32,706 bases of DNA from Actinomyces oris. GTDB lineage: Bacteria; Actinomycetota; Actinomycetes; Actinomycetales; Actinomycetaceae. How positions within the stretch are numbered: position 1 is the stretch's first letter; every line of letters starts with the position of its first letter. Below the pieces are notes generated by a model that saw only the letters and a program-made list of their open reading frames with translations, was not told the DNA's origin and did not search any database. The stretch lies in NCBI RefSeq assembly GCF_001937445.1, contig NZ_MSKS01000047.1, positions 1 through 32,706 of the forward strand, given 5' to 3'. Shown here piece after piece: positions 15,725 to 24,482 of this stretch. A program made the translations under genes and the position numbers.

Positions 15725-17059
15725 TCAGGGCGTGGGGACGGCCGCGAAGATGGCGTCGATGATCGCCTCGGGCGCGACTCCGTCGGCCAGGGCGTCATAG
15801 GTGAGCACCAGCCGATGGCGCAGCACCCCGTGGCGCAGCAGGCGGACGTCGTCGGGGATGACGTAGGTGCGTCCCTCCTGGAGGGCGACGGCCTGGGCCA
15901 CCTTCATCAGTGCGATGCCGCCACGGGGGGAGGCCCCCACGCGCACCTGCCGGTCCAGGCCGGGCACGGGCCGCGGCCCCCCGCCGCGGGAGGTGTTGAT
16001 GAGGGCGACGATGTACTGCTTGATGACGGGATCGACGTAGACCCGCTCGGCGGCCCGCTGAAGCCACTCGACGTCGTCGGTGGAGATGGGCCGACCGGTC
16101 ACGGGCTGGTCGAAGGTCCCGTTGGAGATGCGGTCCAGGACGTCGGCCTCCTCCGAGGGCCGCGGGTAGGTGAGCACCTCCTTCATGAGGAAGCGGTCCA
16201 TCTGCGCCTCGGGCAGGACGTAGGTGCCCTCCTCCTCGATGGGGTTCTGGGTGGCCAGGACCATGAAGGGGTGGGGCAGCGGGTAGACGACGCCGCCGAT
16301 GGAGGTCTGACGCTCCTGCATGGCCTCGAGCATGGCCGACTGGGTCTTGGCGCTGGAGCGGTTGATCTCATCGAGCAGGACGATGTTGGCGTGGACCGGC
16401 CCCAGCTGGGTGGTCATCTCGCCGGTGGAGGAGTTGAGGATCTGGGTGCCCACGATGTCGTTGGGCATGAGGTCGGGCGTGCACTGGATGCGCCGGAAGG
16501 AGCCGGAGACGGCCGAGGCCAGCGTCTGGGCGGCGGTGGTCTTGGCCAGGCCGGGCACCGACTCCAGCAGGATGTGACCACTGGACATGAGAGCGGTCAC
16601 CAGGGCCGTGCGCAGTTGCTCCTGACCGACGACGCGCTGGGAGAAGATGTTGGCCACGGACTTGAGCAGCTCAGCGGCGCGCTCCACGTCGGCGTCCCCG
16701 GCGCCCCGACGGCTGGAGGCGGCCCGGGCCTCGCGGCGCAGCGTCTCACGGGAGGGCAGGGGGCCGGTGTCGACCTTCTCCTCGGCCGGCGCCGCCGGGC
16801 CGGAGGGATAGCCGGGAACCGTCATCCTGGATGATGCAGTCGGCACGGAGCGGGCCCCGGCGGCCTGCGGGTCGATCTGAGGAGGGACCGAGGGCGGCCG
16901 CTGCGCCGAGGCCGCAGCACCCTGCCCCGCGGAGGAGCCGGCGGGCTGACCGGCCTGTCGGGCCGCCGGCTGGCCGGTCGACTGGCCGTACTGCTGGCCA
17001 CTACCCCAGCCACCCGGCTGACTGCCGGGTTGGGCGCGGTGCTCGGGCTGCATGCTCAT
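15725..17059 (-). CDS. MoxR family AAA+ ATPase with long N-terminal extension
   Basis: 444 residues. The ATPase core begins at about 125. Walker A is VPGLAKTT (168-175), Walker B VLLDEIN (227-233), sensor 1 ATQNP (269-273), then the EGTYVLPEAQMDRF segment and a C-terminal lid, all as in MoxR chaperone ATPases. These are thought to load or remodel VWA-domain partners. The first 120 residues are a Gln/Gly/Ala/Pro-rich, apparently disordered extension not found in typical MoxR proteins of about 320 residues. The usual first Gly of the P-loop is Ser167. A strong Shine-Dalgarno (GAGGAG) fits the ATG at 17059. It leads the operon. Confidence 0.94.
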   Translation of the reverse strand: MSMQPEHRAQPGSQPGGWGSGQQYGQSTGQPAARQAGQPAGSSAGQGAAASAQRPPSVPPQIDPQAAGARSVPTASSRMTVPGYPSGPAAPAEEKVDTGPLPSRETLRREARAASSRRGAGDADVERAAELLKSVANIFSQRVVGQEQLRTALVTALMSSGHILLESVPGLAKTTAAQTLASAVSGSFRRIQCTPDLMPNDIVGTQILNSSTGEMTTQLGPVHANIVLLDEINRSSAKTQSAMLEAMQERQTSIGGVVYPLPHPFMVLATQNPIEEEGTYVLPEAQMDRFLMKEVLTYPRPSEEADVLDRISNGTFDQPVTGRPISTDDVEWLQRAAERVYVDPVIKQYIVALINTSRGGGPRPVPGLDRQVRVGASPRGGIALMKVAQAVALQEGRTYVIPDDVRLLRHGVLRHRLVLTYDALADGVAPEAIIDAIFAAVPTP

Positions 17060-17272
17060 GGTTCTCCTCGCTCAGTTCTGGCTTGATTCCTCGCGCCACG
17101 TGCTCGCGCCTGGATAGGCAACGCATTGGCAGGCTATACGAGCCGGGGCCACCTGGGGCACGAGCGGAGGGGAAGTCCTCCCCACAGCCCCGACAGGCCT
17201 CCACTTTTTACCGGTTTCGCGCCACTTTGATGGAAATGTGAGACGAATCGTCATGGGGTCGCCACCCCGGGG
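17060..17272 (-). promoter_or_regulatory. Upstream region of the MoxR operon with AAAGTGG repeats
   Basis: 213 bases between the DUF2993-like gene and moxR. On the minus strand AAAGTGG occurs twice with a 21-base period (plus CCACTTT at 17201-17207 and 17222-17228), about two helical turns, and TAGCCT is a possible -10 nearer the gene (about 80 bases upstream). This suggests a separate, regulated promoter for the MoxR part. No factor can be named. Confidence 0.4.
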
Positions 17273-18205
17273 TCAGAGCTGGCCAAGGTTCACCCGGCTC
17301 CCGGCCAGGCTCAGCCGGAGCCCGTCGTTGGTGACGATGGCGCTGGTCGGGCGCAGCCCCGGCGGCAGGGACTTCGCGGGGATCGTGATCTGCGGGGAGT
17401 CCAGCCCGATATAGCTGAGCATGCTGTCCTGCCCCTTGTCGACGTCGACGCCGAGCTTGTTCCCACCCATCCGGGTGGAGGTGATGGTCAGGACCAGGCT
17501 GCCGTCGGCACCCAGCGACGGGACGATCTCGGCCTCACCGCTCAGACCGAGCAGGGACATCGAGGCCTGGATGGCCCCCGGATCCTGGGTGCTCGTCCCC
17601 GTGCGCTTGGCCTGAAGGGTGACGCCCTTGAGCTTCGGGTGCGATGCGGCGGCGAGCTCGGCCACCTGCTGCCAGCCGATGGTGCCCGACGCCGCCACGG
17701 CGTCCGTCTGATAAGGCTTGTGCAGGCTGATGTGGCTCAGATCGACGTCGACGTCGCTGAGCGTGACCGAGGCGTTGCTCTGGCCCTTGGAGGTGAGCGT
17801 CAGGCTCGAGGAGTCCACGCTCAGGCTGTCCAGTGAGCCGCCGACGACCTGAGGCAGGACGATTCCCCTGGTGGCGATCCGGGCGTCCGGGCTGAGCCCC
17901 GGCAGGGCGGAGCGCACGGCGGCGTCGACCTGCCCACGCACGAGGTACTCCGCCCCGACGGCCCCGGCGCTCATGATGACGACGAGCACCACCAGGACCG
18001 CCAGCCACCGCCACACGTGACGTCGCCGGGCAGGGCGGGGACGGTCACCGTCCGAGAGCTCCTCCTGCGAGGAGTCCTTCTCCAAGAGCTCGTCCTCCTC
18101 GGGATCGTCCGCCAGGACCTCGTCGAGGAGCGACCGGTTGGGGGACTCCTCCTCGACGACGTCCCTCTCCACTCGGGGCGAGTCCGCGTCTCCCCGGCGA
18201 CTCAT
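17273..18205 (-). CDS. DUF2993 (LmeA-like) membrane-anchored protein
   Basis: 310 residues. The first 90 residues are highly acidic (DDPEEDELLEKD) and end in a basic PARRRHVWRW patch. One membrane helix follows (about 94-115), then an extracellular domain built of repeating beta-strand motifs (LSPDARIATRGIVLPQVVGG; LGVDVDKGQDS) as in DUF2993. A known member, mycobacterial LmeA, binds acidic phospholipids and matters for lipomannan length; transfer of that role here is only a suggestion. The start at 18205 has GAGGAG close by; a GTG 15 bases upstream is possible. It lies 16 bases after the FHA gene and ends a probable four-gene operon. Confidence 0.82.
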   Translation of the reverse strand: MSRRGDADSPRVERDVVEEESPNRSLLDEVLADDPEEDELLEKDSSQEELSDGDRPRPARRRHVWRWLAVLVVLVVIMSAGAVGAEYLVRGQVDAAVRSALPGLSPDARIATRGIVLPQVVGGSLDSLSVDSSSLTLTSKGQSNASVTLSDVDVDLSHISLHKPYQTDAVAASGTIGWQQVAELAAASHPKLKGVTLQAKRTGTSTQDPGAIQASMSLLGLSGEAEIVPSLGADGSLVLTITSTRMGGNKLGVDVDKGQDSMLSYIGLDSPQITIPAKSLPPGLRPTSAIVTNDGLRLSLAGSRVNLGQL

Positions 18206-18221
18206 CACTCCTCGCGTCACG

Positions 18222-19055
18222 TCATCGCCTCGGCGCCGACGGCGAGCTCTGGGCCACCGGGGCGGTGCTCGCCGAGCGCTCGGCCGTCTGGTCGGCGGGG
18301 GCCTGGTTGGCGGCCAGCTCCTCGTCAAGCATGTAGAGGTCCTCGGCGGTGACCATGAGGGTGGACACGGCGTGCTCCACCAGGGCGGTACGCCGGTTGG
18401 AGGCGGCTCCGGCCACCCGGCCGCCGCGCAGCCCGCGCACCCCCACCCGGTCGAGCTTCTCGCAGACGTTGTCGAGCTTGCGGTTGAACTTGGTCAGCGG
18501 CCAGCCCAGGCGCGCCGCGGCCGCCGCGGAGGAGGGGATCTCGGCGGCCCCGGTCCCGGCCCGTTTGAGCACCGGCTCAGACAGCGCCAGGACGAGCAGC
18601 AGCTGGGAGCGGGTCATCGGGGTCACCCCGATGGTGGTCTGGCCGGAGGACTGACGCACGCCGTCGATCCCGGAGAAACGGTCCTCCCCGGAGGTGATGA
18701 GGTTGATCTCGTAGGTGGTCGGGCCGGCGGAGAAGGTGAGGATGACCCGGGGGAAGACCAGCGGCATGCGGGCGCCCGGGGCCAGTCGGGACTGGACCAG
18801 TCCCTCACCATCGGTCAGGGTGGCCGACAACCGCGACCCCTCGTTGGCGATCCACCAGAGGTTCTCGGAGTGAGCGAAGACCAGGAATCGGCGGTGGAGG
18901 TAGGGGTTGTCGTCAATATCGAGGTCTCCGCCTCGGCCGATGACGAAGGCGTCGGCCGGAGCGACCCGGTAGATCTCTCCGGAGAAGTCCAGGACGAGCT
19001 CGTCGGGCTGCTCAGGATTGACCTCCGGCATCTCTGTCCACGTCAGGTCGCTCAT
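18222..19055 (-). CDS. FHA-like domain protein with degenerate phosphopeptide site
   Basis: 277 residues, cytosolic. An FHA-like fold occupies about residues 18-100: the FVIGRGGDLDI strand with Gly40-Arg41 is intact, but the Ser-x-x-His motif that contacts phosphothreonine is replaced by NPYLHRRF, and NGT is NEGS. A helical domain at about 135-240 resembles an HTH-like unit (FNRKLDNVCEKLDRVGVRG), as in actinobacterial FHA proteins with DNA-binding-like tails. The end is Ala/Ser/Pro-rich. An excellent Shine-Dalgarno (GGAAGGAG) precedes the ATG. It lies 102 bases after the large FHA gene, 16 before the DUF2993-like gene. Binding to phosphorylated partners is therefore uncertain. Confidence 0.83.
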   Translation of the reverse strand: MSDLTWTEMPEVNPEQPDELVLDFSGEIYRVAPADAFVIGRGGDLDIDDNPYLHRRFLVFAHSENLWWIANEGSRLSATLTDGEGLVQSRLAPGARMPLVFPRVILTFSAGPTTYEINLITSGEDRFSGIDGVRQSSGQTTIGVTPMTRSQLLLVLALSEPVLKRAGTGAAEIPSSAAAAARLGWPLTKFNRKLDNVCEKLDRVGVRGLRGGRVAGAASNRRTALVEHAVSTLMVTAEDLYMLDEELAANQAPADQTAERSASTAPVAQSSPSAPRR

Positions 19056-19157
19056 GAATTCTCCTTCCACGGTCCCGGCTCATGATCGGCACCCGGGTCC
19101 AGTCTTACTGAGAAGCCGGAGCCGCACCGGCGAAGCACGACCACTCGGACAGTGACC

Positions 19158-20531
19158 TCAGCCACTACGGAACCTCAGCCACGACGGCGGGTCAATACGG
19201 AGCGTCACCCCGTCGCCGACGTCCATGAGATCCCCCATGAAGACCGGCGTCGGCATTCCCGGTCCCAGCAGGACCGGCGTCGCACCGGGGCGAGCCAGGA
19301 CCGTGCCGTTGGACGAGCCCAGGTCCTGGGCCAGGATGCTCCACCCCGAGGTCGTGAGCATGAGGTGGGAGCGCGAGACCATGTGCTGCGGGCTGGCCAC
19401 CGGGACCAGGGTCACGATGTGCGGATCGCCCCCGGCCTGCACCTGAGGGGCGCGTCCGATGACGACGTCGCCGGCGACCTCGACGGCGGCGCCGGTCGAC
19501 AGGGTCAGCGTGGCCAGAGCCGGCCGGCGCACGTAGGAGATCACTCCCGTCAGGGGCTGGGAGCAGATGAGGCACTCCCGGAGCTCGGGAGGACTGGCGT
19601 GCCCCTGGGGGCAGATCGAGGCCCGCACGGGGGGCGCCGCGATCAGCGCCGCCTCGGAGGCGGAGACGACCTCCGTGTCGGGCAGGGCCTCCAAGGGCTG
19701 GGGCTCCCGGACGGGCTGGGGCTGCTTGCTCTTGGAGTTGTCCGGTGCAGTGGGGGTGTTGGCCGTCGGACTGCCGCCCGAGCTCGCCGAGGGGGCGGTG
19801 GGGGCCCGGTGGGCGCCGCGCCGCCGACGCCCCGAGCCGGGCTCCGGCTCGGGGTAGTCCGGGAACGGGCTCACGTCGCCGGTGTCCAGGTCCTCCGCAG
19901 TGGCCTCAGTGTTCTCCGGGTGCTGCTGCTCCGGAGGCTCGAAGGGGTCGTCGGGGTCCTCCCAGACACCCGTCTCCAGCAGCTCGGGAGCCGAGTCCGC
20001 GGACCTGTCGGATTCGGCACGAGAAGCAGCCTCGGCAGGAGAGGTCATGACGGGAGAGGCCGCGGCGGAAGAATCGGCCGGGGCGGGAGAAGGCACCTGC
20101 AAGGGCTCCGGGGCCGTCTCCTGGGGCGAGCCCGAGGCCGGGGAGATCGGGGTGATCGGCTTGAGCAGCGTGGTCTCGTCACTGGGCTCGGCCGGGATGA
20201 TGCCGGTGGGCTTCGATGCCATGGAGCGCGGGGCCGAGCGCCGCAGCGCTGCGGTTTGCGAGGGCGCGGCGTCCTGAGGGGAGGGCCCGCTCGAGGCCGC
20301 CGGGGCCGCCGGCCCCACCGTCGGCAGGTAGGTGCCGCCCAGGGCCTGCAGGACCCGCAGGCCGGTCTCCACGGAGACGCCACCGGGCTCGCAGCCGACA
20401 GCCGGGTTGATGACGGCGGTCCCGTCAACGCCGTCGACCCGCAGAGCGCCGTCCGACAGGCGCGTCAGCCCCTCGGGCAGCGGGACGCGCTCACGTGGCG
20501 GGCAGGGGGAGGGAACCGGGGAGTCCGTCAC
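19158..20531 (-). CDS. Zinc-ribbon and FHA domain protein
   Basis: 457 residues. A short folded N-terminus (1-75) is followed by about 210 residues of Ser/Pro/Glu-rich linker. A CPQGH...CLIC zinc-ribbon-like motif lies at 307-323. A canonical FHA domain spans 337-447 with VVIGR (Arg360), SRSH (386-389) and GSSNGT (405-410), all the contacts needed for phosphothreonine. It is likely a scaffold reading Ser/Thr phosphorylation. It starts with GTG overlapping the PP2C stop (GTGA), so the phosphatase and the reader are made together. No kinase gene is in the window. Confidence 0.91.
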   Translation of the reverse strand: MTDSPVPSPCPPRERVPLPEGLTRLSDGALRVDGVDGTAVINPAVGCEPGGVSVETGLRVLQALGGTYLPTVGPAAPAASSGPSPQDAAPSQTAALRRSAPRSMASKPTGIIPAEPSDETTLLKPITPISPASGSPQETAPEPLQVPSPAPADSSAAASPVMTSPAEAASRAESDRSADSAPELLETGVWEDPDDPFEPPEQQHPENTEATAEDLDTGDVSPFPDYPEPEPGSGRRRRGAHRAPTAPSASSGGSPTANTPTAPDNSKSKQPQPVREPQPLEALPDTEVVSASEAALIAAPPVRASICPQGHASPPELRECLICSQPLTGVISYVRRPALATLTLSTGAAVEVAGDVVIGRAPQVQAGGDPHIVTLVPVASPQHMVSRSHLMLTTSGWSILAQDLGSSNGTVLARPGATPVLLGPGMPTPVFMGDLMDVGDGVTLRIDPPSWLRFRSG

Positions 20532-21394
20532 CGCGCCCCCTGACTGCTCGCGCCACCGAGGGATGGCGTGTGCGCCGTCGATGGAAGAGCCGGCACCTGG
20601 AGGGAGTCGACGACGATGGCGGTGGTGTTGTCATGCCCTCCGCCCTCCAGGGAGGCGGCCACGAGGAGCTCGGCCGTGCGCTGCGCCGTGCAGCCTGCCG
20701 CCAGCACGGTGGCGATGGCTTCGTCGTCGAGCTCGTCACTGAGCCCGTCGGAGCAGATCAGGAACCGGTCCCCGGCGACCACCGGAACGGTGTAGAGGTC
20801 CGGGACGCCGGAGTCGACGATACCTCCGCCCAGCGCCCGGGTGACGATGTTGCGGCGGGGGTCGCGGCGCGCCTGCTCGTGGGTGAGCTCACCGGTCTCG
20901 ATGAGAATCTGGACCCGGGAGTGGTCGCGGGTGACCTGGGAGAGCATGTCGTCGCGCAGCAGGTAGACCCGGGCGTCCCCCACGTTGAAGATGACCCAGG
21001 TCGGTCGCGTCACCCCCTGCTCGTCCACCATCCAGGCCAGGATGACGCCGGCGATCGTCGCTCCGGGCAGGTAGGCGGCGTGGGACGGGATGGCGATGAT
21101 CGCCTCCTGCGCGGCCACCACCGCGCGAACCACCGTGTCGACGTCGGTGACGATCGTCCCGGCCAGCGAGTAGAGGGAGTCGAGGGCCACCTGCGTGGCC
21201 ATACGGCCGGCGGCGTGCCCGCCCATCCCGTCGACGACGACGAAGGCCGGAGCGATGGCGAGGTAGCCGTCCTCGTTGATCGTCCGCAGGCGCCCCACGT
21301 CAGTGGCCGCACCGACAACGACCTCTGAGGCCCTGATACCGTCCTCACCGCGGATCACGATGGCATCGGCATCAGCACGAACGTGCTCGGTCAT
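20528..21394 (-). CDS. PP2C family protein Ser/Thr phosphatase
   Basis: 288-residue PP2C (PPM) phosphatase, soluble. Conserved motifs: RTINEDG near residue 40, VDGMGGHAAG at 54-63 (metal-binding Asp and Gly), FNVGDARVYLLR in the middle, ICSDGLSDE and a terminal GGHDNTTAIV, completing the metal centre. It probably reverses phosphorylation by an Hanks-type kinase encoded elsewhere. The end is Ser/Ala-rich. A good Shine-Dalgarno (AAAGGGAG) precedes the ATG. It leads the minus-strand block and is divergent from the LRV-like gene, 410 bases away. Confidence 0.94.
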   Translation of the reverse strand: MTEHVRADADAIVIRGEDGIRASEVVVGAATDVGRLRTINEDGYLAIAPAFVVVDGMGGHAAGRMATQVALDSLYSLAGTIVTDVDTVVRAVVAAQEAIIAIPSHAAYLPGATIAGVILAWMVDEQGVTRPTWVIFNVGDARVYLLRDDMLSQVTRDHSRVQILIETGELTHEQARRDPRRNIVTRALGGGIVDSGVPDLYTVPVVAGDRFLICSDGLSDELDDEAIATVLAAGCTAQRTAELLVAASLEGGGHDNTTAIVVDSLQVPALPSTAHTPSLGGASSQGAR

Positions 21395-21804
21395 CGGCTC
21401 CCTTTCCCTTGCGTCGCATGCACTCCCCTAGTAAACCCCAGCACCCCGTCCGGAACCACCGCACCACCGCCCCAATTCCATCATGTGGGAGCCTGCACCG
21501 AATCGCAGGCGGCGGCGCCGGCCCCCGCTGCGCCCGCCGACCGGGCCCCTCCGCCGCCGCCAACGGCGACGATCCGCCGTCGTGAGACACTGACGAGCTG
21601 CGGCCGTGACCCGTCAGGCAGTCGGAGTCACGGTGTCCTCAGGTAGTCTTCCAACGTGGCCGGCTGACCGACCCACATGCCGCCGAGATGGTACTGCGTT
21701 CCCTGACTCGGTATCACGGGTGGCCCGAACCCGACCCACGACGGCACCAGGTGCCGGTCACAACCTGGACCGACGTCGTTTTCCCGACCCTCGAAGGACC
21801 CAGC
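21395..21804. other. Divergent intergenic region between PP2C and the LRV-like gene
   Basis: 410 bases. I find no gene with credible composition or start. It should hold promoters for both flanking genes. TAGTCT (21644-21649, plus) is a possible -10 for the plus-strand gene, but it lies 155 bases from the start and has no -35. The first 150 bases are strongly GC-rich. Confidence 0.4.
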
Positions 21805-23097
21805 ATGTCTCAGGCCAAGGACGAGCTTGTCGCGCGAGCGCAGGATCCCAATGCAGAGTTGGAGACCCTCCACCAGCTGGCACAGAACTACCCCGGCCTG
21901 CGCCCCTACATCGCCGCCAACCCACGCACCTATCCCGCTCTCCTGGAGTGGCTGGGAACCCTGGGGGACCCCGCGGTCGACGCAGCCCTGGCCTCTCGCG
22001 GCAGCCAGCCCCAGTCAGCGCCGTCGGCGCAGTCATCGCCTCAGCTGGCAGTAGTCTCGCCCCCCGGCGCCCAGCCGAGCGCACCATCGGCCAGGTCCTC
22101 CGAGGCCCCCACTCAGGTGACCCTGCCCCGTTCGCTCCAGCCCGGCAGCGCGGCCTCCGGCGCCTCTGCGATCTCCGCCACCAGCTCGAGGAGCGCCGCG
22201 AGCGCACCGAGCGCCTTCAACGCAGCCGGTGCGAACACACAGGTTGACGGCTTCCAGGCCGCGGGCGACCCGACCGTCTCCGTCCCCACGTCCCGCCCCG
22301 CCCAGGCGATGGCCTCCCAGTCGCCGGCCCGGCCGGTTCAGCCCGCCCTGCAGCAAACCTTCCAGCAGTCCGCGAACGTCTCCCAGGCGCAGAGCCCGGT
22401 CATTCCGGCTCCCGTGCAGCAGGCCCCCGCAGTGACCGGCGACGACGGCGTCTTCGGCGTCGGCACCGAGGACGATGACTCCCAGCCCCCCTCCTCCTTC
22501 CTGACCTCCAACCGCATCCTGCTCATCCTGGCGCTCCTGGTGGCCACCGTCCTGGTCTTCCTGGCGACCTGGTACCTCTCCGGGGGCAGCGGCAAGGGCT
22601 CGGCCGCCGACTCGGGCACCGAGGCCCCGGCCGACTCCGGCCAGGCCGCGGCTCAGGACAGCCCCTCCCCGGCCTCCCCGTCCGCCTCCCCCAAGGCCTC
22701 GGCCACCCCGAGCGCCTCGGCGACCCCCACGTTCAAGGCGCCGGCGCCCGCCAACGCTCAGGAGCTGTCCGCCTTCGACGCCCCCAGCGGCAACATCACC
22801 TGCACCCTGAACGACCAGAACGTCGCCTGCGTCATCAACGAGCACGCCAAGACCAATTCCTGCGACTCCTCGAAGCCGCTGACGGTCACGATCGACGCCG
22901 ATGGGAAGTCCAGCCAGAGCTGCGGGTCGACCTTCTCCACCAAGGGCGTCAGCCTCAGCTACGGCTCGGCCGCCAAGCACTCCGCCTTCGCCTGTGAGTC
23001 GACCGATCAGGGCATGCACTGCTGGAACCAGGTCAACGGTCAGGGCTTCACTCTCAGCCGAGAGAGCGTCACCTCCACCACCCACAGCGGCAACTGA
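21805..23097 (+). CDS. Membrane-anchored protein with LRV-like N-terminus
   Basis: 430 residues. The N-terminus (1-65) is helical and repeats the pattern LAQNYPGLRPYIAANP/RTYPALLEWLGTLGDPAV, like variant leucine-rich repeats found in many actinobacterial proteins. A Ser/Ala/Pro/Gln-rich linker follows to about 230, then one membrane helix (238-258). A second Ser/Pro-rich linker leads to an extracellular domain of about 95 residues with six cysteines (GNITC, VACV, NSC, QSC, FAC, MHC), probably three disulfides. Start at 21805 is set by GAAGGA seven bases upstream; the earlier open frame is not coding. Divergent from PP2C; function unknown. A strong hairpin terminator follows. Confidence 0.85.
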   Translation: MSQAKDELVARAQDPNAELETLHQLAQNYPGLRPYIAANPRTYPALLEWLGTLGDPAVDAALASRGSQPQSAPSAQSSPQLAVVSPPGAQPSAPSARSSEAPTQVTLPRSLQPGSAASGASAISATSSRSAASAPSAFNAAGANTQVDGFQAAGDPTVSVPTSRPAQAMASQSPARPVQPALQQTFQQSANVSQAQSPVIPAPVQQAPAVTGDDGVFGVGTEDDDSQPPSSFLTSNRILLILALLVATVLVFLATWYLSGGSGKGSAADSGTEAPADSGQAAAQDSPSPASPSASPKASATPSASATPTFKAPAPANAQELSAFDAPSGNITCTLNDQNVACVINEHAKTNSCDSSKPLTVTIDADGKSSQSCGSTFSTKGVSLSYGSAAKHSAFACESTDQGMHCWNQVNGQGFTLSRESVTSTTHSGN

Positions 23098-23111
23098 TCA
23101 CTCTTACCCGA

Positions 23112-23142
23112 GGTCGGAGCCCCGCCCGTCGGGGCTCCGACC
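23112..23142. terminator. Perfect hairpin terminator
   Basis: Perfect 13-bp stem, GGTCGGAGCCCCG and CGGGGCTCCGACC around the loop CCCGT, 14 bases after the stop of the LRV-like gene and 42 bases before the MFS gene; T-run weak (GTTCTGT). Confidence 0.8.
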
Positions 23143-23184
23143 CGTTCTGTCAGCCTCACCTTCCAGCAGCACACGACGTCCGAC

Positions 23185-24435
23185 ATGGCCACCTCCTACC
23201 GAACGATCCTCATTCACCCCGGTGCCCGCTCCTTCACCAGTGCCGGGCTCATCGCCCGTTTCCCCATGTCCATGGTGGGGATCTCCACGATCCTCGCGGT
23301 CGAGGAGCTCTACGGCTCCTACACGGCCGCGGGTCTGGTCAGCGCCGCGAACTTCGTGGCCATGGCCATCGGGGCGCCGATCCTTGCCCGCTGCGTCGAC
23401 CGCTACGGCCAGTCGCGGGTCATGCTGCCCGCGGTCCTCGTGTCGTCCTTGAGCCTGGTGGGGCTGGTCCTCGCCGCCGCCATGCGCACGCACCTGGGAG
23501 TCTTGGCCGCCCTGTCGGCTCTGGCGGGAGGGTTGGCCGGTTCCATGGGCTCACTGGTGCGGGCGCGCTGGACGGCGATGCTCACCCGCCCCGAGGAGGT
23601 TCACGCGGCCTTCTCTCTGGAGGCGGCCCTGGACGAGGTGGCCTTCATTCTCGGGCCGGTGCTGGCCACGGCCCTGTGCACGACGCCGTTCCTGCCGGTG
23701 ACCTCGGGCTGGGTGTGCTGTGTGGTGATGCAGCTGTTCGGGGGGCTGTGGTTCCTCAGCCAGCGCACCACCGAGCCCACGCCGCACCCGACTCGGCGGC
23801 GCACCGCTGAGGCCACCGAGCAGTCGGATCAGGCCGCGGAGCACCCTGCGGTGATGCGCTACGGCGCCATGGTGTCCATCGCCGTCGTCTTCCTCATCCT
23901 GGGGGCCCTGTTCGGGGCCAACGACGTCGCCGCAGTCGCCTTCGCCACCGAGGCAGGGCACAAGTCCGCCTCGGGACTCATCCTGGCGGTGTGGGGCGTG
24001 GGCTCCTTCGTCGCTGCCCTCCTCTACGGCTCGCGCACGTGGGGGTGGCCGCTGTGGAAGCAGCTCATGGCCGGGCTGGTGGGGCTCGCGGTGGGGGCCT
24101 CAACCTTCGGTTTCGCGCCGAGCCTGGTGGTGCTGTCCGTCCTGGCCCTCTTGACGGGGCTGGCCATCGCCCCCACCCTGACCAGCGGCAACAACATCGT
24201 GCAGGTAACGGTGGCCCCCTCCCAGCTGACCGAGGGCCTGGCCTGGGTGAGCACGGCGCTCAACATCGGGGTCTCGATCGGCTCCCTTCTGGCGGGGCAG
24301 GCCACGGACGCCGGCGGCTCGCGCGCCGGGTACCTGGCGGTGGCTGCCTTCGCCTGGGGCGCCGTCGTGGTTGGTCTCCTGGGACTGTCCGCGCTCAGGC
24401 GAGCACGGACCAGCGGCTCTCTGAGCGGTCACTGA
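23185..24435 (+). CDS. MFS transporter
   Basis: 416-residue membrane protein of the major facilitator superfamily with about twelve helices in two halves around a central loop (residues about 195-220, rich in Thr and Pro). The cytoplasmic loop 2-3 shows ARCVDRYGQSR, a form of the family's RxGR signature. Export of small molecules is likely (the protein is in the size range of drug or sugar efflux members), but the substrate is not evident. The start ATG at 23185 has neither a clear Shine-Dalgarno nor a -10 box, so the start is somewhat uncertain. It is followed 60 bases later by the GT87-type gene. Confidence 0.88.
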   Translation: MATSYRTILIHPGARSFTSAGLIARFPMSMVGISTILAVEELYGSYTAAGLVSAANFVAMAIGAPILARCVDRYGQSRVMLPAVLVSSLSLVGLVLAAAMRTHLGVLAALSALAGGLAGSMGSLVRARWTAMLTRPEEVHAAFSLEAALDEVAFILGPVLATALCTTPFLPVTSGWVCCVVMQLFGGLWFLSQRTTEPTPHPTRRRTAEATEQSDQAAEHPAVMRYGAMVSIAVVFLILGALFGANDVAAVAFATEAGHKSASGLILAVWGVGSFVAALLYGSRTWGWPLWKQLMAGLVGLAVGASTFGFAPSLVVLSVLALLTGLAIAPTLTSGNNIVQVTVAPSQLTEGLAWVSTALNIGVSIGSLLAGQATDAGGSRAGYLAVAAFAWGAVVVGLLGLSALRRARTSGSLSGH

Positions 24436-24482
24436 GCGACGTCGGCGGGCGGCTCGATTCCCAGCGCTCTTGGTGCCTCTTC

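Noticed and set aside
17201..17228. MraZ-binding site
   Set aside because: AAAGTGG repeats resemble it faintly, but the 21-base period and the absence of dcw genes do not fit.
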